The position numbers and the translations under genes are program-made. DNA of 64,000 nt from Bradyrhizobium quebecense (GTDB lineage Bacteria > Pseudomonadota > Alphaproteobacteria > Rhizobiales > Xanthobacteraceae), in assembly GCF_013373795.3 (NCBI RefSeq), contig NZ_CP088022.1, forward strand, positions 6,138,001-6,202,000. The letters run 5' to 3'. This document shows, in pieces, positions 36,993-47,968 of this stretch; the stretch's first letter is position 1, and the number at the start of each line of letters is the position of its first letter. A model generated the notes under the pieces. That model made no database searches. It was not told where the DNA came from and worked only from the letters and a program-made list of their open reading frames with translations.

Positions 36993-37766
36993 CTAGGTCG
37001 CAGCCGTCGTCACGCCGCCGTCGACCACGATGGTCTGGCCGGTCATGAAGGTCGAGGCATCGGAGGCGAGATAGGCCACCGCGCCCGCGATCTCGTCGGG
37101 CTCGCCGATGCGGCGGAGCGGCGTCGATGCGGTGCGGCGCTTCAGATTGTCCGGATCCTCCCACAGCGCGCGGGCGAAATCGGTCTTCACCAGGCCCGGC
37201 GCCACGCAATTGACCCGCACGCCCTTCGGGCCCCATTCGCCGGCGAGGCTGCGGCACAGCGCAAAGTCCGCCGCCTTGGAGATGCCGTAGGCGCCGATCA
37301 CGGTCGAGCCGCGCAGGCCGCCGATCGAGGAGATGATGACGACCGAGCCCTTGCCACGTTCGGCCATCTGCGGGATCGCCAGCGCGGAAAGCCAGATGTT
37401 GCTCTTGACGTTCGAGCCCATGATCTTGTCGAAGGCCTCGTCCGTGATGTCGAGCAGCGGGCCGTAATAGGGATTGACTGCGGCGTTGCAGACCAGGATG
37501 TCGATCTTGCCGTAGTGCTTGATCGTGCCGGAGATCAGTCCCTCGACTTCCGCCCGGCGCGCGATGTTGCAGGGGATGACGAGCGCGTCACCGCCCGCCT
37601 TCTTGATGCCGTCGGCAACCTCCTGGCAGGCATCGGCCTTGCGCGAGGAGATCACGACCTTGGCGCCGAGTTTTGCCAGCAGCTCCGCCGAGGAGCGGCC
37701 GATGCCGCGGCTCGAGCCGGTGACGACCGCGACCTGGCCGGTGAGATCGAACGGAGTGTTTTTCAT
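36993..37766 (-). CDS. SDR family oxidoreductase, last gene of the pim-type operon
   Basis: 257 residues, classical short-chain dehydrogenase. NAD(P)-binding TGSSRGIG (16-23), NAA (94-96), active-site S146 in IISSIGG, Y160 and K164 in YGISK, all in place. It is 74 bp downstream of the pimD-like gene, across a small palindromic repeat, on the same strand, so probably provides a 3-hydroxyacyl or related dehydrogenase step for the pathway. The actual substrate is unknown. Confidence 0.9.
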   Translation of the reverse strand: MKNTPFDLTGQVAVVTGSSRGIGRSSAELLAKLGAKVVISSRKADACQEVADGIKKAGGDALVIPCNIARRAEVEGLISGTIKHYGKIDILVCNAAVNPYYGPLLDITDEAFDKIMGSNVKSNIWLSALAIPQMAERGKGSVVIISSIGGLRGSTVIGAYGISKAADFALCRSLAGEWGPKGVRVNCVAPGLVKTDFARALWEDPDNLKRRTASTPLRRIGEPDEIAGAVAYLASDASTFMTGQTIVVDGGVTTAAT

Positions 37767-37788
37767 TGTTGTTGCCTCCCGGATGCGC

Positions 37789-37830
37789 CGTCATTCCGGG
37801 GCGCGACGCAGTCGCGAACCCGGAATGACC
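37789..37830. repeat. Short palindromic repeat
   Basis: CGTCATTCCGGG pairs with CCCGGAATGAC and GCGCGACGCAGTCGCG is itself palindromic, forming one hairpin in the gap between the pimD-like gene and the SDR gene. Confidence 0.7.
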
Positions 37831-37840
37831 ATGTGTGGGC

Positions 37841-38986
37841 TCAGGCCAACAGCCCGCCGCCCTCGCTGACGCGACGGAGGTGGTAGTCGGTATCGCCGAG
37901 CGTGTTCTCGATCATGGTGAGCCGCTTGAAGTAGTGGCCGATCTTGGCTTCCATGGTCATGCCGATGCCGCCATGAAGCTGGATCGACTGCTGGCCGACG
38001 AACTTCAAGGACTTGCCGACCTGCACCTTGGCGGCCGCGACCGCGGACGAACGTTCCTTGGCGTCGCTGAAGTCCGACGCCATGGTCGCAAACATCGACA
38101 TGCTGCGGGCCTGCTCCAGCGCCACGAACATGTCGGCCGCGCGATGCTGCAGGCTCTGGAACGAGCCGATCGCCACACCGAACTGCTTGCGGGTCTTGAT
38201 GTACTCGACGGTCTCCTTGAGCGACTCGTCCATCGCACCGACGGCTTCTGCACACAGCGCAATGCGGGCTTCGTCCGCGACGCGCTCGATCAGGGGCAGG
38301 CCATTCTCGGGATCGCCGATCGCGGCATCCGCGCCGACCTCGACATTGGTGAAGGTGATGTCGGCCGCGTGCAGACCGTCCTGGGTGGGATAGCCCTTCC
38401 TGGTGACGCCCTTGGCATCCGCCGGAACCAGGAACACGCCGATGCCGGCCTTGTCGCGCTGGCCGCCCTTGGTGCGCGCGGTCACGATCAAGGTGTCGGC
38501 GTTCTCGCCATTCAGCACGACGAACTTCTCGCCGTCGATCACCCAGCCGTCGCCCTTCTTCTTGGCCGTGGTCACGACGTCGAAGAGGTCGTAGCGCGAG
38601 TTCTTCTCGAGCTGCGCGAAACCGAAGGTCTTGCTGCCGTCGATGATGCCGGGAATGTACTTGGCCTTCTGCTCGGCCGAGCCGCCATGACGCAGGAAGC
38701 CGCCGGCGACCACGACAGTGGCGAGGTAAGGCTCGACCACCAGCGCCTTGCCGAGCGCTTCCATCACGATCATGGTCTCGACCGCGCCGGCGCCGAAGCC
38801 GCCGTCGGTCTCCGCGAAAGGCAGACCAAGCAGGCCCTGCTCGGCGAGCTTGCCCCAGAGCGCTTTGCTCCAGCCGCCCTTCTCCTTCATGTACTTCTTG
38901 CGTGCATCGAAGTCGTAGGCATCCGCCAGCAACCCGTCGACGCTTTCCTTGAGAAGCCGCTGCTCCTCGGACAGATCAAAATCCAT
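37841..38986 (-). CDS. pimD: Acyl-CoA dehydrogenase, pimeloyl-CoA dehydrogenase small-subunit type
   Basis: 381 residues. FAD-dependent alpha,beta-dehydrogenation of acyl-CoA. N-terminal helical domain starts FDLSEEQRLLKESVDGLLAD; middle beta domain (FGFAQLEKNSRYDLFDVVTT); C-terminal helical domain ending IQLHGGIGMTMEAKIGHYFK with RLTMIENTLGDTDYH. The expected catalytic glutamate region is divergent, as in small subunits that pair with a large one. It is directly downstream of the pimC-like gene on the same strand. The name is by similarity to the Rhodopseudomonas pim operon. Confidence 0.87.
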   Translation of the reverse strand: MDFDLSEEQRLLKESVDGLLADAYDFDARKKYMKEKGGWSKALWGKLAEQGLLGLPFAETDGGFGAGAVETMIVMEALGKALVVEPYLATVVVAGGFLRHGGSAEQKAKYIPGIIDGSKTFGFAQLEKNSRYDLFDVVTTAKKKGDGWVIDGEKFVVLNGENADTLIVTARTKGGQRDKAGIGVFLVPADAKGVTRKGYPTQDGLHAADITFTNVEVGADAAIGDPENGLPLIERVADEARIALCAEAVGAMDESLKETVEYIKTRKQFGVAIGSFQSLQHRAADMFVALEQARSMSMFATMASDFSDAKERSSAVAAAKVQVGKSLKFVGQQSIQLHGGIGMTMEAKIGHYFKRLTMIENTLGDTDYHLRRVSEGGGLLA

Positions 38987-39033
38987 TTTACCATCTCTCC
39001 AAAATCACGCGGGCGCCTGCCCTGGTCTCCACT

Positions 39034-39135
39034 CGTCATCCCCGCGAATGCGGGGATCCAGCAATCGCCGGCAGTCGTCGTCTGCCATGACCGCCGCGGC
39101 GTACTGGGTCCCCCGCACAAGGCGGGGGACGACAG
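39034..39135. repeat. Palindromic repeat between pimC and pimD
   Basis: CGTCATCCCCGCGAATGCGG at the left and CCCGCACAAGGCGGGGGACG at the right form local hairpins and a larger inverted pair. It interrupts an otherwise compact operon. Confidence 0.7.
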
Positions 39136-39148
39136 CTAAATGTGCGGC

Positions 39149-40339
39149 TTAAAGCCCCAGCACCGCCTTGCTGATGATGTTGCGCTGGATCTCGTTGGAG
39201 CCGCCGTAGATCGAAACCTTGCGGTTGTTGAAGTAGCTCGGCGCGATCTGGGCGGTCCAATCCATGCTCTCGTTCGAGCCGGCATCGCCGTGCTCGTCAT
39301 AGGGCGCGGCGAACGGACCGATGATCTCCATCAGAAGCTCGGTGGTGGTCTGCTGGATTTCCGAGCCCTTGATCTTGAGCACCGAGGACGCCGGGTTGGG
39401 CTTGCCCTTGCCGTGCTTGCCCTCGTCGGCGACGACGCGGAGCTGGGTCAGCTCGAGCGCCTTCAGCTCGATCTCGCAGGCCGTGAGTTTTTCCCGGAAC
39501 GCCGGATCCTCGATGACAGGACGGCCGCCGGACTCGACCTTGGAGGCCAGCGCGCGGATGCGGCGCAGCCGCTCCTTCGAGACGCCGACCCGGGCGATGC
39601 CGGTGCGCTCATTGCCGAGCAGGAATTTTGCGTAATCCCAGCCCTTGTTCTCCTCGCCGATCAGGTTCTCGTAGGGAACCTCGACGTCGTCGAAGAACAC
39701 TTCGTTGACCTCGTGGCCGCCGTCGATCGTCTGGATCGGGCGCACGGTGACGCCCTTCGACTTCATGCTGAACACGATGAAGGAGATGCCCATCTGCTTC
39801 TTCGCGGCCGGATCGGTGCGGCAGAGGCAGAAGATCATGTCGGCGTGCTGGGCGAGCGTAGTCCAGGTCTTCTGGCCATTGATGATCCACTTGTCGCCAC
39901 GGCGCTCGGCCTTGGTCTTCAGCGACGCAAGGTCCGAACCCGAGCCCGGCTCCGAGAAGCCCTGGCACCACCAGTCGTCGACATTGGCGATGCGCGGCAG
40001 ATATTCCTTCTTCTGCTTCTCGTTGCCGAAGGTGTAGATGACCGGGCCGACCATGCTGACGCCAAAGGCGAGCGGCTGAGGCGCCGGATAGGACTGCAGC
40101 TCTTCGTTGAAGATATAGTGCTGCACGGTGCTCCAGCCGGTGCCGCCATATTCCTTCGGCCAGTGGGTGACGCCCCAGCCCTTCTTGTTGAGGATGCGCC
40201 ACCAGGTGACCATCTCGTCCTTCGACAGATGGCGGCCTTCCTGCAGCTTGCGCCGGGTCTCCGGCGGCACGTTGTTCTTGAAGAACTCCCGTACCTCCTC
40301 GCGAAACGCTATCTCTTCCTTGGTGAAAGCGAGATCCAT
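39149..40339 (-). CDS. pimC: Acyl-CoA dehydrogenase, pimeloyl-CoA dehydrogenase large-subunit type
   Basis: 396 residues. Starts DLAFTKEEIAFREEVREFFK, has the flavin-contact GFSEPGSGSDLASLKTKAER and WIINGQKTWTTLAQHADMIF, and the C-terminal SIYGGSNEIQRNIISKAVLG, all typical of a full acyl-CoA dehydrogenase. Together with the small-subunit gene downstream it likely forms a heteromer acting on dicarboxyl-CoA or long-chain acyl-CoA. Second gene after the ligase in the operon. Confidence 0.9.
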   Translation of the reverse strand: MDLAFTKEEIAFREEVREFFKNNVPPETRRKLQEGRHLSKDEMVTWWRILNKKGWGVTHWPKEYGGTGWSTVQHYIFNEELQSYPAPQPLAFGVSMVGPVIYTFGNEKQKKEYLPRIANVDDWWCQGFSEPGSGSDLASLKTKAERRGDKWIINGQKTWTTLAQHADMIFCLCRTDPAAKKQMGISFIVFSMKSKGVTVRPIQTIDGGHEVNEVFFDDVEVPYENLIGEENKGWDYAKFLLGNERTGIARVGVSKERLRRIRALASKVESGGRPVIEDPAFREKLTACEIELKALELTQLRVVADEGKHGKGKPNPASSVLKIKGSEIQQTTTELLMEIIGPFAAPYDEHGDAGSNESMDWTAQIAPSYFNNRKVSIYGGSNEIQRNIISKAVLGL

Positions 40340-40375
40340 CGGATCCTCCTTTTAAAGTTCAACTGCTTCTGTCCT

Positions 40376-40498
40376 GGTCGTCCCGGCGAAGGCCGGGACC
40401 CATAAACCACCGGCATTCGCGTTTGGCAAAGCCGGCTGCCGCTTGTGCCTCTTACACAGGCTGCGGCGTATGGGTCCCGGCTTTCGCCGGGACGACGG
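40376..40498. repeat. Palindromic repeat between pimA and pimC
   Basis: GGTCGTCCCGGCGAAGGCCG at the left pairs with CCGGCTTTCGCCGGGACGAC at the right, and GGGACCCATAAAC corresponds to GTATGGGTCCC inside: one long imperfect hairpin of about 120 bp. Confidence 0.8.
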
Positions 40499-40520
40499 AT
40501 TTATTGCACCATATCGTCCA

Positions 40521-42209
40521 TCATGAGCGCGATCCTGATGCGGTTTGTTGTGGTTTGGATGGAGATGTCTTGGGCTGCTGCTGCCGCAATTCGTGACGCG
40601 ACAGCTTGCCGACCGGGGTGCGCGGCAGCTCGTCGACGAACTCGACCGCCGCCGGCAATTCATGCTTGCCGACCTTGCCGGCGAGGAATGCGCGCAGCTC
40701 GTCGACCGAGAACACTTTCTCGCCGTCGCGCAGCTTGATGAAGGCCTTTGCCGCCTCGCCGCGGTAGTCGTCGGGAATGCCGATCACGATCACTTCCTGC
40801 ACGGCGGGATGCGTGTAGATCGCCTGCTCGATCATCTGCGGATAGACGTTGAAGCCGCCGGAGATGATCATGTCCTTCTTGCGGTCGACCAGATAGAAAT
40901 AGCCGTCGGCATCCATGTAGCCGATATCGCCGGTCAGGAAGCGGTCGCCGACGAAGGCCTCCGCGGTCTCCGCCGGCCTGTTCCAGTAACCTTTGGTGAC
41001 GTTCGGGCCGCGGATGCGGATTTCGCCGACCTCGCCGACCGGCATCACCTTGGTGGAATCCTCCAGCGACACCACGTCCATCTCGATGCCGGGCAGCATC
41101 AGCCCGATAGAGCCCGGCTTCTCCGGCCCTTCCTTGGGGTGGCCGGTGCCGGGCGAGCAGGTCTCGGTCATGCCCCAGCCGCTCTTCAGCTTCATGCCGA
41201 CGCGGCGCTCGAAGATCTTTGCGACCTCGACCGGCAGCGGCGCGCCGCCGGAGCCGGCGACCACCAGCGAGGACAGATCGCGCTTGTCGAGGTCGGGCAG
41301 CGAGGCGATCGCGATCCACATCGTCGGCACACCGGGAAACACCGTCGCGCGCTTGACCTCGATGTCGCGCATCACGGCCTCGACGTCGAAGCGCTGATGC
41401 AGCGAGATCAGATGGCCGCGCCGGATCGCCGACAGCAGCACGACGGTCAGCGCATAGATATGAAACAGCGGCAGCACGCAGATGACGCGCTCGATCGCAT
41501 TGCGTTCGAGCCGCCCCGGCTTGCCCCAGACATCATAGATCGACACCGCCGCGGTGAGATTGCCGTGGCTGAGCATCGCCCCCTTGGGCAGGCCGGTGGT
41601 GCCGCCGGTATATTGCAGCAACGCGACGTCCTCGACATCGACCGCGGGCCATTGCGACGGCTTGACTGCACCGTCAATGAACTGGCGGTGCGTGATAACA
41701 GCTGGATTGTCCGGCAACGCGGTCTGCGGCGTGCCGACCTTGCCCCAATGATCATCCTCGCAAACGATCAGACGGTCGAGCAGCCCCTTGGCGAGGAATT
41801 TCAGCGCGGTCGGCAACAGCGCCGAGAGATTGCTGGTGACCAGCACCCGCGCGCCTGAATCGGACAGCTTGTGCGACAGCGCGATCTCGCCGTCGAGCGG
41901 CGACAGATGCACGACGCGGGCACCGGCCTTCAGCGCGCCGAAGAAGTTGATCGGATGATCCGGCGAGTTGCCGAGAAACAGCGCGACCGAGGTGCCCTTG
42001 CCGTAACCGGCACGCATGAAGGCGGCAGCCGCGGTCTCGACCAGCGCCTCGAGCTCGCTGTAGCTGATCTGCCGGTCGCGGAATTCAAGCACCGGACGCG
42101 CGCCGAACTCAGCGGCGGCATTCGAGAGCAGGTCCGGCAGCGTGCCGCGCGTGATCTCGTCGCTCCACTGCACGCCCTTGGGATAATATTGTTCGCCGGG
42201 ATAGGTCAT
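40521..42209 (-). CDS. pimA: Acyl-CoA synthetase (pimeloyl-CoA/dicarboxylate-CoA ligase type)
   Basis: 562 residues, ANL superfamily. AMP-binding loop YTGGTTGLPKGAML, the YxxTE-equivalent GWGMTETC, and the hinge/C-terminal region TGDIGYMDADGYFYLVDRKK with catalytic lysine in the PVGKLSRHEL tail are present. Activates an acid with ATP and CoA as first step of degradation. Lies between pimF and pimC on the minus strand; the substrate (dicarboxylate or fatty acid) is inferred from the neighbours. Confidence 0.9.
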   Translation of the reverse strand: MTYPGEQYYPKGVQWSDEITRGTLPDLLSNAAAEFGARPVLEFRDRQISYSELEALVETAAAAFMRAGYGKGTSVALFLGNSPDHPINFFGALKAGARVVHLSPLDGEIALSHKLSDSGARVLVTSNLSALLPTALKFLAKGLLDRLIVCEDDHWGKVGTPQTALPDNPAVITHRQFIDGAVKPSQWPAVDVEDVALLQYTGGTTGLPKGAMLSHGNLTAAVSIYDVWGKPGRLERNAIERVICVLPLFHIYALTVVLLSAIRRGHLISLHQRFDVEAVMRDIEVKRATVFPGVPTMWIAIASLPDLDKRDLSSLVVAGSGGAPLPVEVAKIFERRVGMKLKSGWGMTETCSPGTGHPKEGPEKPGSIGLMLPGIEMDVVSLEDSTKVMPVGEVGEIRIRGPNVTKGYWNRPAETAEAFVGDRFLTGDIGYMDADGYFYLVDRKKDMIISGGFNVYPQMIEQAIYTHPAVQEVIVIGIPDDYRGEAAKAFIKLRDGEKVFSVDELRAFLAGKVGKHELPAAVEFVDELPRTPVGKLSRHELRQQQPKTSPSKPQQTASGSRS

Positions 42210-42235
42210 GGATGCCTTCGCAGGGACTCTATGAA

Positions 42236-42345
42236 GTCGTCATTCCGGGATGGCCCGAAGGGCCAGACCCGGAATCCATCAATCCACACGCGCTGAGGCG
42301 CGATGGGTTCCGGGTTCATCGCTTTTGCGATGCCCCGGAACGACA
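42236..42345. repeat. Palindromic repeat between pimF and pimA
   Basis: GTCGTCATTCCGGGATGGCC at the left and GCCCCGGAACGAC at the right form the arms, with GGAATCCATC and GATGGGTTCC inside. Confidence 0.75.
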
Positions 42346-42366
42346 TGTGATCAGGCCTTCGGCCAA

Positions 42367-44463
<2,097 letters not shown>

Positions 44464-44542
44464 CGGGACTCTCCCTGGATGCTTGTTCTTGAACTTGTGT
44501 TGAGTAGCTGCACGACTTGCGTCGAGCGGCTAGGATTAGACC

Positions 44543-44561
44543 AATTTCGCACTGCGAAATT
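44543..44561. promoter_or_regulatory. Probable IclR-type operator
   Basis: AATTTCGCA-C-TGCGAAATT is a perfect 9-1-9 palindrome in the 170-bp gap between divergent pimF and the IclR gene. This TTTCGCA/TGCGAAA form is what is typically bound by IclR-family dimers, so it probably controls both directions. Confidence 0.7.
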
Positions 44562-44633
44562 TAATTCCACATCTTGACACGGAGGGTTATTTTGAAGCAC
44601 GAGCCTTGTCAACGAGCATGACAAGGGCAGGGA

Positions 44634-45500
44634 ATGAAGCGCGCCAGCAAGAAAGCAGCGACCGATCGCAATTTCGTCGTCGCGCTTTCCCGCGGACTGG
44701 ATGTCCTGCGTGCATTTCAACCCAATGACGGGCTGCTCGGCAATCAGGAGATTGCAGCCCGCACCAAGTTACCGAAGCCAACCATTTCCCGGCTGACCTA
44801 CACGCTGACCAAGCTGGGATACCTTACACCTGTACCAAAATTCGAAAAGTATCAGCTCGCGCCGTCGGCGATGGCGCTCGGCTACGCCGCGCTCGCCAAT
44901 CTCGGCGTTCGGCATTTGTCCGAGCCGTATCGAGAAGAAGTGATGCGCGCGACCGGCGGCGCAGTTGCTGTCGGCGGCCGCGACCGTCACAGCATGATCT
45001 ATTTCGGCCAGAGCCGGAACGGCCTGGCGCTCGGCGTGCAGCTCGACGTCGGCTCGCGGGTACCGATCGCGACCACCGCGATGGGCCGTGCCTATATTTG
45101 GGCATTGCCACCCGAAGAACGTGCGGCTCTACTACGCGAGCTGCGGGATCACTATGGCAGCCGCTGGGCCAAGATCCGCGACGGCATCGAGCGCTCCGGC
45201 GAGACGGTGGCGAAGCACGGCTTCACCCTGTCCACCGGCGACTGGCAGAACGACGTCGCCGCAGCCGGCGTTGCATTGAAATTGAACGACGGAACCGGTC
45301 CTTACGCCTTCAATTGCGGCGCGCCGGCATTCCGCTTCACGGAAGATAGATTACTCAACGACATTGGACCTCGCCTTGTCGCGATGGTAAGGAACATCGA
45401 GCAGGCGCTCGGTGGAATGGCGCCGCAATCCAAAAAAGAACAAAGCAAAAAGTCTAGAGTAGGAGGGAAAGTTGCACGTTTGGCCGAGGGGATCAGATAG
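44634..45500 (+). CDS. IclR-family transcriptional regulator
   Basis: 288 residues. N-terminal winged HTH (LDVLRAFQPNDGLLGNQEIA, then AARTKLPKPTISRLTYTLTK) and a C-terminal GAF-like effector domain (VAVGGRDRHSMIYFGQSRNG, then SRVPIATTAMGRAYIWALPP). Divergent from the pim-type operon and followed after 69 bp by the transporter genes, so it likely senses an acyl-CoA or acid and regulates both. Tail is Lys/Ser-rich. Confidence 0.92.
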   Translation: MKRASKKAATDRNFVVALSRGLDVLRAFQPNDGLLGNQEIAARTKLPKPTISRLTYTLTKLGYLTPVPKFEKYQLAPSAMALGYAALANLGVRHLSEPYREEVMRATGGAVAVGGRDRHSMIYFGQSRNGLALGVQLDVGSRVPIATTAMGRAYIWALPPEERAALLRELRDHYGSRWAKIRDGIERSGETVAKHGFTLSTGDWQNDVAAAGVALKLNDGTGPYAFNCGAPAFRFTEDRLLNDIGPRLVAMVRNIEQALGGMAPQSKKEQSKKSRVGGKVARLAEGIR

Positions 45501-45569
45501 CCTCCATCGCGTCCGGCGAAATCCATCGCAGGGCCGCTCGCACCGCTCAGAGATGGCGGGCGAGACGAG

Positions 45570-46367
45570 ATGACGCAGGCACAGCTCGCGCAGGGGAATG
45601 ATCCCCTGCTCGCGGTTCGCGACGTCAGCGTCGTGTTCGGCGGCATCATCGCACTGAATGGCGTGTCGTTCGACATGCGCCATGGGCAGATCCTCGGCCT
45701 GATCGGACCGAACGGCGCCGGCAAGACGACCCTGTTCAATTGCCTGTCGCGGCTCTACCAGCCCTCGTCCGGCGATATCCTGATGGAAGGCAAGAGCATC
45801 CTGTCGCGGCCGCCGCACCGGATCGCCGAGATCGGCATCGGCCGCACGTTCCAGAACGTCGCGCTGTTCCCCAATCTGTCCGTGATCGACAATGTGCGCG
45901 TCGGCGCGCATGCCCGCACCTCGAGCGACATCGTCAGCGACTCGCTGCGCCTCGCCTGGGTCCGCCGCGGCGAGAGCGACATGAACAAGAAGGTGCACGA
46001 CATCCTCGGCTATCTCGATCTCGAGGACGTCGCCCACACCGTGGTCTCGGGACTTCCGTTCGGCACCCAGAAGCGCGTCGAACTGGCACGCGCCCTGGCG
46101 GCGGATCCGAAGATCCTGCTGCTCGACGAGCCGGCCGGCGGCCTCAATCACGAGGAAGTCTACGTGCTCGGCGACCTGATCCGCAAAATCCGCGATGACC
46201 GTAAAATTACGGTGTTGCTGGTCGAGCATCACATGGGTCTCGTGATGTCGATCGCCGACCACGTCGTCGCGCTCAATTTCGGCCGCAAGCTGGCCGAAGG
46301 CACGCCGGCCCAGGTCCAGGCCGACCCCGACGTCATCAAGGCCTATCTGGGGAGCAAGGACCAATGA
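45570..46367 (+). CDS. Liv-type ABC transporter ATP-binding protein (LivG type)
   Basis: 265 residues. Walker A GPNGAGKT (46-53), Q-loop in GIGRTFQNVALFPNLSVIDN, a LivG-style signature LPFGTQKRVELARAL and Walker B KILLLDEPAGGLN. C-terminal extension typical of LivG (NFGRKLAEGTPAQVQADPDV). Energises import by the two permeases downstream. Overlaps the next gene by 4 bp. Confidence 0.93.
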   Translation: MTQAQLAQGNDPLLAVRDVSVVFGGIIALNGVSFDMRHGQILGLIGPNGAGKTTLFNCLSRLYQPSSGDILMEGKSILSRPPHRIAEIGIGRTFQNVALFPNLSVIDNVRVGAHARTSSDIVSDSLRLAWVRRGESDMNKKVHDILGYLDLEDVAHTVVSGLPFGTQKRVELARALAADPKILLLDEPAGGLNHEEVYVLGDLIRKIRDDRKITVLLVEHHMGLVMSIADHVVALNFGRKLAEGTPAQVQADPDVIKAYLGSKDQ

Positions 46368-47077
46368 CAGCGATGCTCAACGTCAAGGACTTGCGCGCCT
46401 ATTACGGTCAGGTCCAGGCCCTGCATGGCCTCAGTTTCTCGCTCAACGAGGGTTCGTTGACCACCCTGCTCGGCGCCAACGGCGCCGGCAAGACCACCAC
46501 GCTGCGGGCGATCTGCAACATGGTGCGCTCGACCGGCGCGATCGAGTTCGAGGGCAAGCCGATCGGCACCCGTTCCACCGAGAACGTGGTCCGCCTCGGC
46601 ATCGCCCATGTGCCGCAGGGCCGCGGCACCTTCACCAACATGACGGTGGAGGAAAACCTGCAGCTCGGGGCCATCAGCCGTTCCGACAAGAACGCCATCG
46701 GCTCCGATATCGAGCGGATGTACGAGCATTTCCCGGTGCTGAAGCAGCGCTACACCCAGCAGGCCGGCACGCTGTCGGGCGGCGAGCAGCAGATGCTCGC
46801 GGTGGCGCGCGCGCTGATGCTGCGGCCGCGCCTGATGCTGCTCGACGAGCCGTCATTCGGCCTCGCGCCGCTGATCGTGCGCGACCTGTTCCGCATCCTC
46901 GGCAAGATCAATCGCGAGGAAAAGGTGACCATCCTGGTGGTCGAGCAGAACGCGCAGCTCGCGCTCGAGCTCGCCGACCAGGCCTATGTGATCGAAACCG
47001 GACGGATCGTGATGTCGGGCAATGCCAAGGACATCGCGAACAACGAAGACGTCCGCAAATCCTATCTCGGCTACTGA
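46364..47077 (+). CDS. Liv-type ABC transporter ATP-binding protein (LivF type)
   Basis: 237 residues. Walker A GANGAGKT (37-44), VPQGRGTFTNMTVEENLQLG, signature LSGGEQQMLAVARALM and Walker B LMLLDEPSFGLAP, the usual LivF form. Partner ATPase of the preceding LivG-type protein; the two overlap by ATGA. Confidence 0.93.
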   Translation: MTAMLNVKDLRAYYGQVQALHGLSFSLNEGSLTTLLGANGAGKTTTLRAICNMVRSTGAIEFEGKPIGTRSTENVVRLGIAHVPQGRGTFTNMTVEENLQLGAISRSDKNAIGSDIERMYEHFPVLKQRYTQQAGTLSGGEQQMLAVARALMLRPRLMLLDEPSFGLAPLIVRDLFRILGKINREEKVTILVVEQNAQLALELADQAYVIETGRIVMSGNAKDIANNEDVRKSYLGY

Positions 47078-47089
47078 GGAGCTGGCACA

Positions 47090-47968
47090 ATGGAGCTTTT
47101 TGCCAACCAGGTCCTGGCCGGCATCGCCACGGGCGCGATCTATGCCTGCATGGCGCTCGCGGTCGTGATGATCTACCAGGCCATCGACCATCTGAATTTC
47201 GCCCAGGGCGAAATGGCGATGTTCTCGACCTTCGTGTCCTGGCAGCTGATGCAATGGGGTGTGCCATATTGGGGCGCCTTCGTGCTCACCGTCGCGTTTT
47301 CATTTGCCGCCGGCATCGTCATCGAGCGGTTGCTGTTCAAGCCGCTGGCCAAGGCCCCGATCCTGACCAATGTCGCCGGCTTCATCGCGCTGTATGCGAT
47401 CATCAACTCGGTCGCCGGCCTGATCTGGGACTTCACCATCAAGCAGTATCCGACGCCGTTCGGCTCCTCGCCGTTCCTCGGCAGCCAGCTGATCTCGACC
47501 CACCAGGCCGGCATGATCGGCATCACGCTGCTGATGCTGCTGCTGCTGTTCTTCTTCTTCCGCTTCACCCGGGTCGGCCTTGCGATGCGGGCGGCCGCCT
47601 CGCTGCCTGAATCGGCCCGCCTGGTCGGCATCAATACCTCCTGGATGATCGCGCTGGGCTGGGGCATGGCGTCCGCGATTGGCTCGATCGCCGGCATGAT
47701 GATCGCGCCGGTGGTGTTCCTCGAGCCGAACATGATGCTCGGCGTGCTGATCTACGGATTTGCCGCAGCCGTGCTCGGCGGCCTGACCTCGCCGTTCGGC
47801 GCCGTGATGGGCGGCTTCCTGGTCGGCATCTTCGAGAACCTCGTCGGCACCTACATCCCCGGCGTCGGCAATGAGCTGAAACTTCCGATCGCGCTCGCGC
47901 TGATCATCGTCGTCCTGGTCGTTAAACCGGCAGGCCTGTTCGGCCGCGCCATCGTCAAGCGAGTTTGA
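47090..47968 (+). CDS. Liv-type ABC transporter permease (LivH type)
   Basis: 292 residues with about 8 hydrophobic helices. Start FANQVLAGIATGAIYACMAL and the motif IDHLNFAQGEMAMFSTFV are diagnostic for LivH; GGLTSPFGAVMGGFLVGIFE near the end is the coupling-loop/GG repeat. Inner-membrane permease, 12 bp after the LivF-type gene and overlapping the LivM-type gene by 4 bp. Confidence 0.93.
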   Translation: MELFANQVLAGIATGAIYACMALAVVMIYQAIDHLNFAQGEMAMFSTFVSWQLMQWGVPYWGAFVLTVAFSFAAGIVIERLLFKPLAKAPILTNVAGFIALYAIINSVAGLIWDFTIKQYPTPFGSSPFLGSQLISTHQAGMIGITLLMLLLLFFFFRFTRVGLAMRAAASLPESARLVGINTSWMIALGWGMASAIGSIAGMMIAPVVFLEPNMMLGVLIYGFAAAVLGGLTSPFGAVMGGFLVGIFENLVGTYIPGVGNELKLPIALALIIVVLVVKPAGLFGRAIVKRV

